From contig JAHEFN010000071.1 of the NCBI GenBank assembly GCA_024640185.1, positions 1-9,499 on the forward strand: a stretch of 9,499 nt of DNA, read 5' to 3'. Positions 1-7,819 of the stretch are shown piece by piece. The notes under the pieces were generated by a model that saw only the letters and a program-made list of their open reading frames with translations, did not search any database and was not told the origin of the DNA. A program made the position numbers and the translations under genes. Position 1 is the first letter of the stretch, and each line of letters begins with the position of its first letter. The DNA comes from Gemmatimonadota bacterium. Lineage in GTDB: Bacteria; Gemmatimonadota; Gemmatimonadetes; Gemmatimonadales; GWC2-71-9.

Positions 1-600
1 AATCACCTGCTCTGCCGGGACCCACGGGGTGAGCAGGCCTCGTACCATGGTGCCCCAATTGCCGGGGGCCACCGCCAGCATCACGGTCAAGGCGGTCAGC
101 GCCGCGGCGAGGTGCAGCGCCGCCCGACGCATTCTGGGCGCCTCCAGTTGGCTGCCGTCCCTGCGCGCTGCCAGGGCCGCGGTGGCCCGCTGTGCGAGTC
201 GCCCGGCGAGCACCGGCGAACTTCGCTCGGCGATCGGACGGTCGAGGGCATCGACGGCACTCAGGAGGCCCTGACCGAAGATCGGGTCGCGCTCCTCGAG
301 ATAGCGGGCCAACCGCGGCGAGCTCACGCGCCGCAAGAGCGGCCGGACCACCCACCAGAGCGCTGCCGTCACGACCACCACCCAGAACACCATCCGCAGA
401 CGACCGAACCCGATCGGGGTCGGCACCCCGAGGACGAGCGGGAGGGCCAGCAGCAGCCCGAACACGACCACGGTGGCGGTCCACGCGGCGCCCTGGAGGA
501 CCACCCGGCGGCGCCAGGCACGACGGGCACGACCCAACGCACGGCGCAGGGCATCGTCGGCCGCCGTCCAATCGGTGTGGTTCAGGGGGATGCCAGTCAT
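1..600 (-). CDS. DUF4175-like integral membrane protein, N-terminal 200 residues (runs off left edge)
   Basis: An open frame on the minus strand runs from ATG at 600-598 to base 1 without a stop, giving 200 residues of a longer protein. Three hydrophobic segments are visible at about residues 36-60, 70-87 and 161-178. Between segments two and three lies a charged helical stretch with LEERDPIFGQGLLSAVDAL (residues 101-119), resembling the 'LE...P...LSAV' region of DUF4175-type membrane proteins that often follow BatA-like genes. The N-terminus is Arg-rich before the first membrane segment (residues 19-32), consistent with a cytoplasmic N-terminus. The start overlaps the BatA stop as ATGA (600-597) and has a GGAGG Shine-Dalgarno 9 nt upstream, so the start is well supported. 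The large extracytoplasmic/coiled-coil part expected of this family would lie outside the window. The molecular function is unknown. The family name is recalled by motif resemblance and was not searched. Confidence 0.8.
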   Translation of the reverse strand, partial: MTGIPLNHTDWTAADDALRRALGRARRAWRRRVVLQGAAWTATVVVFGLLLALPLVLGVPTPIGFGRLRMVFWVVVVTAALWWVVRPLLRRVSSPRLARYLEERDPIFGQGLLSAVDALDRPIAERSSPVLAGRLAQRATAALAARRDGSQLEAPRMRRAALHLAAALTALTVMLAVAPGNWGTMVRGLLTPWVPAEQVI

Positions 601-2645
601 CGAGGAGCGCCTCCGTTGCTGCTGACGGCGGGCGACCGAGCCGCAACGCCGCGCCATCCGCGCGATGCCACGACGGTCTCCACACCAAGGACCACCAGGA
701 ACGCCAAGAGCAGCCACCGCCAGCCGCGTTGCCGTGCCTCACGCGCCGAGGCGAGCTCGGGCGGTGACATCGCACCGGCCGCGGGCAACTCGGCCACGCC
801 GAGCAACAGCTCCTCGGCGGCCATCATGGTCAAGTCACTCTCCGCGGCTGGCGCATTGACCGCGATCACACCAACCGGGAGTCCGCCGGCCCGTCCCTCG
901 AAGGCCTCATGAAATCCCGCGTCGCGGAGCACCACAAACCGTGTGGCATCAACCGGCCTGGCGAGGTCACCCGCGGGTGAGCGGACCACGGGGGTGCGCA
1001 GTGACACCGGCGCCAGCCACGGTTCGCCGCTCTCCTGCACCGGCGCGCCGGCGCCGTGGCCAGCCGCCCAACCGACCACGCCGCGCAGGAATGGGAGAAA
1101 GGCCGGCTGCAAGGGAAAGTCTCCGCGACGGGCATCGAGGGGGATGGCGACCAGCATCGTCCGCCCGGCTCCGGACGCTCCGGCGATGAGTGCCGGTGAC
1201 CCGTCATCGAATCGCAGCAGCACTGCACCATCGCCGGGAGCATCGATGACGGCGTGACGGCGAACCCGCACCGCCGCGAAGGCGTCACTGCGCTCCTCAC
1301 GGAACGCCGACAACGCCGGGTGTGAGGTCTCGGCATCGCCGAGGACGGCACCCTCGCGGCGATCGATGTTCCCTCGAAGCGTGGCGGTGAGCGGGTCGAG
1401 CTCACCCCGTCGCCCGGCGAGGCGCTCACCGGCCACGACCACCAGTCCGCCACCGGCCCGAAGCCACGCATCGAGCGCGGTGGCCACCTCACCCTCGGGC
1501 ACCACCGCGTCGAACAGGAGAATCGCGGCACTGCGATCGATCGTGGCCCGGTCGAGTCGGTTGACCCGCTCGACGGTGAAGACCGGATCCCGTCCGATCC
1601 GGAGTGCCTGCTCGACATAGCGCCATTCATCGGGCTGGGCGTTGCCGGCCGCCACCAAGGTGATGCGGGTCGCCAACTCGGCGGGAACGACCAGATACCT
1701 GGCGTCATCGCTCGGCAAGGCGTCCGCACCGACTCGGACGGTGACGCGCGCCTCGGCGCGTGCCAGGGTGACCGTGTCGAAGACGACACGCGCGGTCCCG
1801 TCGGCCGGGAGGATGACCGCCACGGTACTGATCTCACGACCATCGATGACCAGGACGGCCTCGGTGGTTCGCGGGGCCTCGCCGCCGTGGCGGTCGATGC
1901 GGGCCGCGACCACGGCGCGGCGCGCCTCCTCGGCGGGGACCGACTGGACCTCGATTGCCAACACGGCCGCATTGTCGCGCGACGCGGGATGGACCGCGAC
2001 CGTGCGCAGGGTGGTGCCCGACGGGAGGGCTGGCGCGCTCGTCGCCGCCAGCCCGCTGCGTTGCAGGTCACTCACCAGCACGATGTCACCCGGGAGGGGC
2101 TCATGGGCCAACAGGTTGGCGGCCGCCCGGAGTCCGGCGGCGAATCGTGTCGCGCCCGCAGCAACAGGTGTGGCCCCGATCACCGCACGCGCGGCGGCAT
2201 GATCGTCGGTCGGCTCCAGCAATACCGTGGCGGAGGCATCGAAGGCGACAATCGCGATCCGGCGACCAGTGGGCAGCCCCTCGATGACCGCCCGTGCCGA
2301 ATCGACCCACGCCTCGCGCACGCCGACGGCATCCATCGAGGCCGAGCGATCGAGCAGCAGCACCGTCAGCCCCACGGGGTTGGCACGGGTCACGTCGCTG
2401 CGTTGCAGGTACGGACGGGCGAACGCGAACACCAACAGCACCAGGGCCAACGCCCGCAGGAGGAGCAAGGGCCAGTCGGTGATCCGTCGCCGATGATCGG
2501 TCTGGGTTGGCAGGCGCGAGAGGAACATCAGTGATGGAAACGGGGTCGGCTTCTGGCGATCGCGGCGACGGAGGTGCAACACGACCGGGATCACCAACGC
2601 CGCGAAGCCGGCGAGGAAGAGCGGCACCAGGAAGGCGAACGGCAT
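597..2645 (-). CDS. BatA-type membrane VWA protein with GATase-like middle domain
   Basis: A 682-residue inner-membrane protein. Residues 1-25 form a first membrane segment followed by HLRRRDRQKPTPFPSLMFL, the hallmark of the BatA 'aerotolerance regulator' N-terminal domain. A second segment spans about 58-77. A von Willebrand factor A domain follows, with an apparently complete metal-ion (MIDAS) site: DRSAS at 99-103, Thr166 in GATRF, and Asp193 in VSDLQ. After a beta-rich region (about 215-325), residues 326-530 resemble a class-I glutamine-amidotransferase-like fold (DAWLRAGGGLVVVAGERL, about 392-409), but no cysteine occurs anywhere in the protein. A final membrane helix covers about 642-660. 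Most of the chain is therefore probably periplasmic. The start ATG shares one base with the DUF58 stop (TGATG, 2647-2643), and the stop overlaps the next gene as ATGA. BatA proteins are partners of MoxR ATPases; substrate and exact role are unknown. The domain calls are confident, the function is not. Confidence 0.9.
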   Translation of the reverse strand: MPFAFLVPLFLAGFAALVIPVVLHLRRRDRQKPTPFPSLMFLSRLPTQTDHRRRITDWPLLLLRALALVLLVFAFARPYLQRSDVTRANPVGLTVLLLDRSASMDAVGVREAWVDSARAVIEGLPTGRRIAIVAFDASATVLLEPTDDHAAARAVIGATPVAAGATRFAAGLRAAANLLAHEPLPGDIVLVSDLQRSGLAATSAPALPSGTTLRTVAVHPASRDNAAVLAIEVQSVPAEEARRAVVAARIDRHGGEAPRTTEAVLVIDGREISTVAVILPADGTARVVFDTVTLARAEARVTVRVGADALPSDDARYLVVPAELATRITLVAAGNAQPDEWRYVEQALRIGRDPVFTVERVNRLDRATIDRSAAILLFDAVVPEGEVATALDAWLRAGGGLVVVAGERLAGRRGELDPLTATLRGNIDRREGAVLGDAETSHPALSAFREERSDAFAAVRVRRHAVIDAPGDGAVLLRFDDGSPALIAGASGAGRTMLVAIPLDARRGDFPLQPAFLPFLRGVVGWAAGHGAGAPVQESGEPWLAPVSLRTPVVRSPAGDLARPVDATRFVVLRDAGFHEAFEGRAGGLPVGVIAVNAPAAESDLTMMAAEELLLGVAELPAAGAMSPPELASAREARQRGWRWLLLAFLVVLGVETVVASRGWRGVAARSPAVSSNGGAPR
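610..614 (-). promoter_or_regulatory. Ribosome binding site for the DUF4175-like gene
   Basis: Read on the minus strand, bases 614-610 are GGAGG, 9 nt before the ATG at 600-598. It lies inside the last codons of the BatA-type gene. This is one of the two best Shine-Dalgarno matches in the window and fixes the start of the downstream gene. Its GGAG can pair with CTCC directly downstream (GGAG-GCG-CTCC), a 4-bp stem that could partly hide the site until translating ribosomes arrive. Confidence 0.6.
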
Positions 2646-3547
2646 CAGCGGCCGCGCTCCGGTCGACGACGATGCTCGAGCCAGGCCCGCAAGGCACGGT
2701 CGAGTGGCTCATCGCCGTAGACGCGGAGGTATTCCGCCCCGGTGCCACCGACCCGTTCGGCAAGCGCATCACCGTGGGCACCGAAGGCCTCGAGGTAGCC
2801 GGCCCGGATCTCCTGGGGCTTGAGGGCCACTCGGTGGGCCGTCTCGAGGTCGGCAAAGGTCTCCGACCCTTCATACGGCAGGTCACGCTCGGCAGGATCG
2901 ATCACATGCAACAACATGACATCGTGTCCTCGCGCCTCGAGCGCCGCCACGCCGTGTTGGATCGCCTCTGGACGGTCGTAGCAGTCGGAGGCAACCACCA
3001 GCATGCCGGCCCGCCCCTTGAGTTCCGCCACCCGCTCCAGCGCCGCGCCGAGGGCGATCTCCCCTTCCGGTTCCGCTCGTGACAGTGCCTGCAGCACCAA
3101 CGGCAGGTGACGGGTCGAGGGCGGGACGATCGCCGAGGCATCCCGGCCGAGGGGGATGTAGCCGACCCGGTCCCCTTGGCGCTTCGCCAGCCAGGCGAGG
3201 GAGGCCAACATCGCCCTGGCCCAACCAAACTTGCTCAGTGGCCCACTCTGGAACCCCATCGAGGCCGAGACATCGAGGGCAATGCGCACGTCGGCATTGG
3301 TCTCGGCCTCATAGGTCTTGAGGTAGAACCGGTCGGTGCGACCGTAGACCCGCCAGTCGATGCGTCGCAGGTCATCGCCGGGTTGGTAGGCACGATGCTC
3401 GGCGAAGTCGACCGAGAGTCCCGCGCGCGACGAGCGGTGGGCACCATGCAGGAAGCCATCGACCACGGTGCGTGCCAGCAGTTCGAGGTCACCGATCCCG
3501 GCCAGCAGGGCGGGATCGAGCATCGTCGTCGGCGCGACGCCGGTCAT
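2645..3547 (-). CDS. DUF58 domain protein (VWA-like), MoxR partner
   Basis: A 300-residue protein without signal peptide or membrane helices, so probably cytosolic or membrane-peripheral. The DUF58 signature is very clear: EHRAYQPGDDLRRIDWRVY (residues 50-68), then the YLKTYEAE segment (75-82), leading into a VWA-like fold with the first metal-binding motif DVSAS (92-96) and a later SDCYD (187-191) whose Asp188 matches the third MIDAS loop. The usual Thr of the second MIDAS loop appears missing: the segment reads GEIALGAAL (162-170), with Ile164 where Thr is common. ATG at 3547 is only 4 nt after the MoxR stop, with a GGGG about 10 nt upstream inside the MoxR gene. DUF58 proteins are almost always encoded next to MoxR ATPases and are thought to be adaptors or substrates of them. 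The protein has a short Arg-rich C-terminus (EHRRRPERGR) just before BatA starts. Confidence 0.93.
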   Translation of the reverse strand: MTGVAPTTMLDPALLAGIGDLELLARTVVDGFLHGAHRSSRAGLSVDFAEHRAYQPGDDLRRIDWRVYGRTDRFYLKTYEAETNADVRIALDVSASMGFQSGPLSKFGWARAMLASLAWLAKRQGDRVGYIPLGRDASAIVPPSTRHLPLVLQALSRAEPEGEIALGAALERVAELKGRAGMLVVASDCYDRPEAIQHGVAALEARGHDVMLLHVIDPAERDLPYEGSETFADLETAHRVALKPQEIRAGYLEAFGAHGDALAERVGGTGAEYLRVYGDEPLDRALRAWLEHRRRPERGR

Positions 3548-3551
3548 CGAC

Positions 3552-4583
3552 TCAGAGCCCCGACCGTGGCGGCGTCGCCTGCGCCACCAACTTGGCGATC
3601 AATGCATCGGTCGTGACCCGCTCCGATTGGGCCTGGAAGGTCCGCAACAGGCGGTGCCGCATCACCGGCCGGGCCAGCGCATTGACGTCCTCGAAGGAGA
3701 CGTGACTGCGACCCTGCAGCAGGGCCCTCGCCTTCCCGCCAAGGGTGAGCGCCTGAGCCGCACGCACCGATGCGCCATAGGCGAGATACCGGTTCACGAA
3801 CTCAGGGGCCCCCGCGCCCGGTCGCGAGGCGCGGACCAGCTGGACCGCGTACCGGACGACATCGTCGGCCACCGGCACGCGGCGGACCACCTGCTGGTAG
3901 GCGAGAATCTCCTCTCGGGAGACGACCGCCACGATCGCCTGGGGAGGGGCGGTCGTCGTCGCATGGACCACCGCGATCTCATCGTCCTCGGGGGAGTATT
4001 CCAGCGGGATCTCGAAGAGGAACCGGTCGAGCTGGGCCTCGGGAAGCGGGTAGGTCCCTTCGAGCTCGATCGGGTTTTGGGTCGCGAACACGAAGAACGG
4101 CGGGTCGAGGTCGTAGGTCCGTCCCTGCACGGTCACTCGCCGTTCCTGCATCGCCTCGAGCAGGGCCGACTGGGTCTTCGGGGGCGTCCGGTTGATCTCG
4201 TCGGCGAGGACCACGTTGGCGAAGATCGGTCCCGGCAGGAACGAGAGGCGGCGATGCCCGGTCTCCGGGTCGTCCTGGATCATGTCGGTGCCGGTCACAT
4301 CCGACGGCATCAGGTCGGGGGTGAACTGAATCCGTGAGAAGCGCAGGTCGAGGGCCTGTGACATCGACTGGATCAACAGCGTCTTGGCCAGCCCGGGGAC
4401 ACCGACGAGCAGGCAGTTTCCCCCGGCAAAGAGCGCCGTCAGGGCCAGTTCGATCACATCGTCCTGGCCGATGATGACCTTTCGCAGTTCGGCGGTGATT
4501 CGTCCGCCGGCCTCGTGGAGACGGTCGGCAAGCGAGGCATCGTCAAGCGTGCCAAGGTCAGGCGGGGGATTGACGGCGGTCAC
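3552..4583 (-). CDS. MoxR family AAA+ ATPase (GTG start)
   Basis: A 343-residue cytosolic AAA+ ATPase, normal length for MoxR. Seen in order: Walker A GVPGLAKT (61-68, the Ala-Lys-Thr variant typical of MoxR), Walker B with VVLADEINR (124-132, catalytic Glu129), sensor 1 in FATQNP (166-171), the arginine-finger segment LPEAQLDRF (180-189, Arg188), and a sensor 2-like GGKARALL near the C-terminal lid. The TPPKTQSALLEAMQE segment after Walker B is also a MoxR trait. The start codon is GTG at 4583-4581; an AAAGGA Shine-Dalgarno 6 nt upstream decides this choice, and there is no in-frame ATG before the Walker A motif. MoxR proteins form hexameric rings that remodel VWA-containing partners, here most likely the DUF58 and BatA products encoded immediately downstream. 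It is the energy-using component of the cluster. The family call is certain; the substrate is inferred from context. Confidence 0.97.
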   Translation of the reverse strand: MTAVNPPPDLGTLDDASLADRLHEAGGRITAELRKVIIGQDDVIELALTALFAGGNCLLVGVPGLAKTLLIQSMSQALDLRFSRIQFTPDLMPSDVTGTDMIQDDPETGHRRLSFLPGPIFANVVLADEINRTPPKTQSALLEAMQERRVTVQGRTYDLDPPFFVFATQNPIELEGTYPLPEAQLDRFLFEIPLEYSPEDDEIAVVHATTTAPPQAIVAVVSREEILAYQQVVRRVPVADDVVRYAVQLVRASRPGAGAPEFVNRYLAYGASVRAAQALTLGGKARALLQGRSHVSFEDVNALARPVMRHRLLRTFQAQSERVTTDALIAKLVAQATPPRSGL

Positions 4584-4589
4584 GGGGAG

Positions 4590-4595
4590 TCCTTT
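4590..4595 (-). promoter_or_regulatory. Ribosome binding site for the MoxR gene
   Basis: On the minus strand bases 4595-4590 read AAAGGA, followed by a 6-nt spacer (CTCCCC) and the GTG start at 4583-4581. It lies in the 15-nt gap after the DUF4159 stop, the only real intergenic gap in the window. It supports the GTG start and suggests that the ATPase has its own initiation rate rather than relying only on coupled re-initiation. Confidence 0.75.
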
Positions 4596-4598
4596 CCC

Positions 4599-5378
4599 TC
4601 ATCGGGTGAGTCCGTAGACGATATAGTTGACGCCCAACTTGTAGGCTTCATTGGAATAGGCAATCGGGAAGAACCCCTGATCGGAGAACTCCCAGTACTC
4701 GGCGATGTCACCGTTGTAGTTGGCGATCACCATCAGCCGCTTGGTGACGTCGTTGTCCTCGAAGATGCCCCAGAACTGTGTCTGCAGTCCCCCGTAGGGA
4801 TGGCGCACCTGATCAAAGTCGGTGAAGTGGTAGAACGCATCGAAGACCGGGTGCTCCTCGGGAATTTCCAGCAGGCGCGCTGCAGGCAACACCCGCTTCA
4901 TCTGGGCCTCGAAGTTGAACCAGTCCTGCTCCCGGAAGTCATCCACGATCAGGGTCCCGCCGCGACGCAACCAGCGGCCGAGCGCCTCACCCTCCGTCGC
5001 ACTGGGGACCCAGGCACCCACCTCGACGATGTAGGCGATCGTGTGGTCGAAGAGGGCCGGGTCATCGAAACCCAGCACGGCGCTGGCCTCGGTGCGGGCC
5101 CGCACGGTGCTGAGTTCGACAAGGATCTTGGTGAAGTTCGCCTCGGCACGGGCATAGTCGTGTGACCACATCGGACCACCCCGCATCAGTCCCCCGGCCG
5201 CGGCGTAGCGGATCCGGGTGAACTCGAAGAGCCCGCTGTAGGGCAGGTTGGCCGCCAGGATCACCTCGGGCGCCCCCCTGCCCCGGCCACGACCGAAGCC
5301 CCCATCATCGATGCCGCGCTGGGCCACCACCGGGAGGGTGCCGGCGACGAGGGCGAGGGCCAGCAGCGTTCGCGTCAT
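4599..5378 (-). CDS. Secreted DUF4159 domain protein
   Basis: A 259-residue protein beginning with a clear Sec signal peptide (MTRTLLALALVAGTLPVVAQ, residues 1-20). A short Gly/Arg-rich linker (GGFGRGRGRG, 26-35) precedes the folded part. The DUF4159 traits are FTRIRY (53-58), a Tyr/Asn segment around DYARAEANFTKIL (74-86), and the central LGRWLRRGGTLIVDD (133-147), which resembles the strand-turn of GATase1-like folds but has no cysteine nucleophile; the protein contains no cysteine. The C-terminal half holds many aromatic residues, with EHPVFDAFYHF (175-185) and a YSNEAYKLGVNYIVY end (241-255). DUF4159 proteins are commonly encoded beside MoxR/DUF58/BatA clusters and their biochemical role is unknown. 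ATG overlaps the stop of the TPR peptidase gene (ATGA, 5378-5375). It probably acts in the periplasm, perhaps as a non-catalytic binding domain. Confidence 0.9.
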   Translation of the reverse strand: MTRTLLALALVAGTLPVVAQRGIDDGGFGRGRGRGAPEVILAANLPYSGLFEFTRIRYAAAGGLMRGGPMWSHDYARAEANFTKILVELSTVRARTEASAVLGFDDPALFDHTIAYIVEVGAWVPSATEGEALGRWLRRGGTLIVDDFREQDWFNFEAQMKRVLPAARLLEIPEEHPVFDAFYHFTDFDQVRHPYGGLQTQFWGIFEDNDVTKRLMVIANYNGDIAEYWEFSDQGFFPIAYSNEAYKLGVNYIVYGLTR

Positions 5379-7819
5379 GGTGTCGTCCCGGCCCGCCGGG
5401 CCTTGAGAAGGAGGCCCTGCGCCCGCTCGTATCCGGGCGCCTGCTCGAGCACGCCGAGCAGTTCACGGCGGGCGTCAGCCAATTCCCCGGCGTCGAGGAG
5501 GGCCGCGGCAAGATCGGTGCGGGCTGCGACCGGGTCAGCTGGACGGAGCAACACGATCGCTCGGCGAGCCAGGACGGCGTCGGCATCACGACCCAATGCC
5601 CCCGCCACCTCCGCGCGACGGCGCCACATCTCGAGACCGTAGGGTGCGATCCAGGTCGCCCGCTCGAGCGCCGTCAGCGCGCCGAGGGTGTCACCACGGG
5701 TCATCCGCCACGTGGCCTCCACCTCGTTGGCCGTGAGTGCCGTCTCGTCGCGCTCGGTGACCCCGGTGAGCGCCTCGAGGGCTGCCTGGCGTTCGCCTGT
5801 CGACCAGAGGGTCATCGCGAGCGGCAACGCCGGACCGTCGGCGCCTCCGTACGCCGGGAAGCGTTCGCGAGCGGCGGTCAGCATCATGACGGCCGCGGAA
5901 CTGTCACCGGCCTGCAGCGCCGCGATGCCGGCAGCCAGCGGCGCACCGAACACCGTCGGATCGCCACTCGCGATGGCCGCGAGCGGGGTGGCAAACCGTT
6001 CCCGCAGCCAGCCGAAGAAGCGCACGTCGAAGGCGGCCATCGTCCCACCGGTGACCCGCCCCATGATGGTCTCGGTATCGTCGCCGGTGGCGTAGCCGCC
6101 CAGCATGCTGCGGATCCCCTCGATGCCGACCTCGCGCTCAAGGAACTCCACGACCAACGACGCCTGGTAGTAGGACAGGCCGAGCCGATCCGGCCGATCC
6201 GGACGCACGAACCCATCATTGAGACGGGCCGTCGGCAGCAGGGAGTCACTGGCGAGTGCCGCCACGAAACCGATCGACGCATGAGCTCCCCACCCCGGTC
6301 GTGCACGACGCTCCTCGAGCACGGAGAGGCCCTCCGAGAACCACCGCGGCACCCGGTTGGCGGAGGCGCCGAGGGTGAAGGTGTGGGCCAGCTCGTGCCA
6401 TGCCGTGGAGCCGACGTTGAACTCGCCGGCGGGACGGGCATCGGGGGCATCCATGGCGAGCACGGTCCCGAAGGAGACACCGAGGGCCCCGAGTCCGGCG
6501 AGCCCGATGGTCCGCACCGAGAAATCCGCATGTCGGTCGTAGAACTCGATCCGGATCGGCGTCGGCGGCCGGTGGTCGTAGCGCGCGGCAAATCGGTCAT
6601 AGCCCTCCTCAAGCAGCGGTCCGATCACCGCCGTGAGGAGGGCGGCATCCTCCGGTGGGGCGACGAACTCGAATCGTGGCGTGCGGATCGTCTCGAAGGT
6701 GGCCAGCTCATCGAGCAAGTCGAGGGTGTTCTTGTGCCAGAGATGAAACGGGTCACGGGCGAAGGCCTGCTCGAGCACCGCACGGCCCTCGGCGATCTGC
6801 CCGGTCCGCAGCAGGTTGGTCCCCAGGGCGCCCAGCGCCGCGACGGAGCCACCATCGAGGGCCACCCCCCGTCGAGCGAGCTCGGCAGCGGCCGCATAGC
6901 GCCGGTGACGGCCCGCCGCCTCGGCCACCGCAGCATAGAACCCTGCCGGCCGTGCGCTCAGTGACTCCACCTGGCGTTCGGCCGCAGCAAACCCCTCCCC
7001 GTCATCGGCCAACCAGGCGAGTGAGGCCACCGCGGCCCAAGCGCCGAGCGAGGTCGAATCAGCTGCCAGCGCTCGGGTGGCGGCGACGCGCGACGAATCG
7101 TACTGCTCCGCTTCGAGATGCAGCCTGGCGAGCAGCAACAGCGCTGGCACCGAGTGCGGATCGACCGCCAACCCCTCGCGGACCAGGGCGAGCGCGTTGC
7201 CCCCGGTCAGGGTCGCCGCATGGGCCAGGCCGACCATGGCCCGCACATCATCGTCGCGTCGCGCAAGCACATCGCGGTACCCCTGCACCGCGTCGGGCGC
7301 GTTGTAGCGTTCGAGGAAGAGGTCCGCCGCCCGGAGGGTACCCTCGACCGCGGTCGGGTCGGCGGCGCTGGCGGCATCGAAGGCCTCGAGGGCATCTCGC
7401 ACCGCATCGGGATCATCCTGGCCGAGCAGGCGCAGGACGCGACCGGCCGCGATGAGGTCGTCGGCACTCCAGCCGCGATGGTCACGCCGCCAGGCATCGG
7501 CCAGTGGTTGCGCCAGCAGGCGTACGGCGACCGGGTCGCCGCGACGCTCGGCCAACTCCGCGAGCACCGCCGTCGCCCGCCGCGCACCGAATCGACCGGC
7601 CGCGGCCCGCTCCAACACCGGTTGTGCCTCGACGGCACGCCCCCGCAGCACGAGGATCTCGCCGAGCCACGCGAGCGTGGAGTCACCACCGGCACGCGCC
7701 AGGGCCTCTGCCGACGCCAGCGCACCGCGACCGATCATGGCGTCGAAGCTGTCGGCCGGCTGCGCGGCACATGGTGCCACGAGGAGGGCCGCGGCGAGCG
7801 GCCAGACCGGTCGCATCAT
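5375..7819 (-). CDS. Secreted TPR protein with internal HExxH zinc peptidase (peptidase MA-like) domain
   Basis: An 814-residue protein. Residues 1-19 are a signal peptide (cleavage probably near APCAAQ); Cys17 is the only cysteine and is followed by a poor lipobox, so lipidation is unlikely. Residues about 25-370 are alpha-helical TPR-like repeats (helix pairs with Ala/Leu spacing, for example around 193-255 and 320-360). The peptidase domain spans about 380-610: it contains HELAH (475-479) as the zinc site and a Glu 17 residues further on in RWFSEGLS (Glu496) as the likely third ligand, the layout of gluzincin 'peptidase MA-like' domains. A second helical repeat region fills 620-814. Two ATGs sit in tandem at 7819 and 7816; the first overlaps the upstream stop as ATGA. 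Catalytic residues look intact, so activity is likely, but the substrate is unknown. The location between a caspase-fold protein and DUF4159 suggests a periplasmic proteolysis or scaffold role in the MoxR/BatA unit. Confidence 0.9.
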   Translation of the reverse strand: MMRPVWPLAAALLVAPCAAQPADSFDAMIGRGALASAEALARAGGDSTLAWLGEILVLRGRAVEAQPVLERAAAGRFGARRATAVLAELAERRGDPVAVRLLAQPLADAWRRDHRGWSADDLIAAGRVLRLLGQDDPDAVRDALEAFDAASAADPTAVEGTLRAADLFLERYNAPDAVQGYRDVLARRDDDVRAMVGLAHAATLTGGNALALVREGLAVDPHSVPALLLLARLHLEAEQYDSSRVAATRALAADSTSLGAWAAVASLAWLADDGEGFAAAERQVESLSARPAGFYAAVAEAAGRHRRYAAAAELARRGVALDGGSVAALGALGTNLLRTGQIAEGRAVLEQAFARDPFHLWHKNTLDLLDELATFETIRTPRFEFVAPPEDAALLTAVIGPLLEEGYDRFAARYDHRPPTPIRIEFYDRHADFSVRTIGLAGLGALGVSFGTVLAMDAPDARPAGEFNVGSTAWHELAHTFTLGASANRVPRWFSEGLSVLEERRARPGWGAHASIGFVAALASDSLLPTARLNDGFVRPDRPDRLGLSYYQASLVVEFLEREVGIEGIRSMLGGYATGDDTETIMGRVTGGTMAAFDVRFFGWLRERFATPLAAIASGDPTVFGAPLAAGIAALQAGDSSAAVMMLTAARERFPAYGGADGPALPLAMTLWSTGERQAALEALTGVTERDETALTANEVEATWRMTRGDTLGALTALERATWIAPYGLEMWRRRAEVAGALGRDADAVLARRAIVLLRPADPVAARTDLAAALLDAGELADARRELLGVLEQAPGYERAQGLLLKARRAGTTP

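Noticed and set aside
112..912. A 266-residue plus-strand frame at the left end.
   Set aside because: His/Pro/Arg-rich low-complexity translation antisense to the DUF4175-like and BatA-type genes; no supporting motif.
866..2071. A 401-residue minus-strand frame overlapping the BatA-type gene.
   Set aside because: It is Arg/Ser/Pro-rich with no recognisable domain and lies wholly inside a gene with clear VWA and membrane features; it is a high-GC shadow frame.
2101..2886. A 261-residue minus-strand frame spanning the DUF58/BatA junction.
   Set aside because: Overlaps two well-supported genes in another frame and has no recognisable domain.
3468..4337. A 289-residue plus-strand frame antisense to MoxR.
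   Set aside because: It lies opposite a certain MoxR gene, has the composition of an antisense GC-rich frame, and shows no domain or ribosome site.
7760..7819. A lipoprotein signal with Cys17 in the TPR peptidase.
   Set aside because: The residue before Cys17 is Pro (VAPC), which does not fit a lipobox; a normal signal peptide is more likely.
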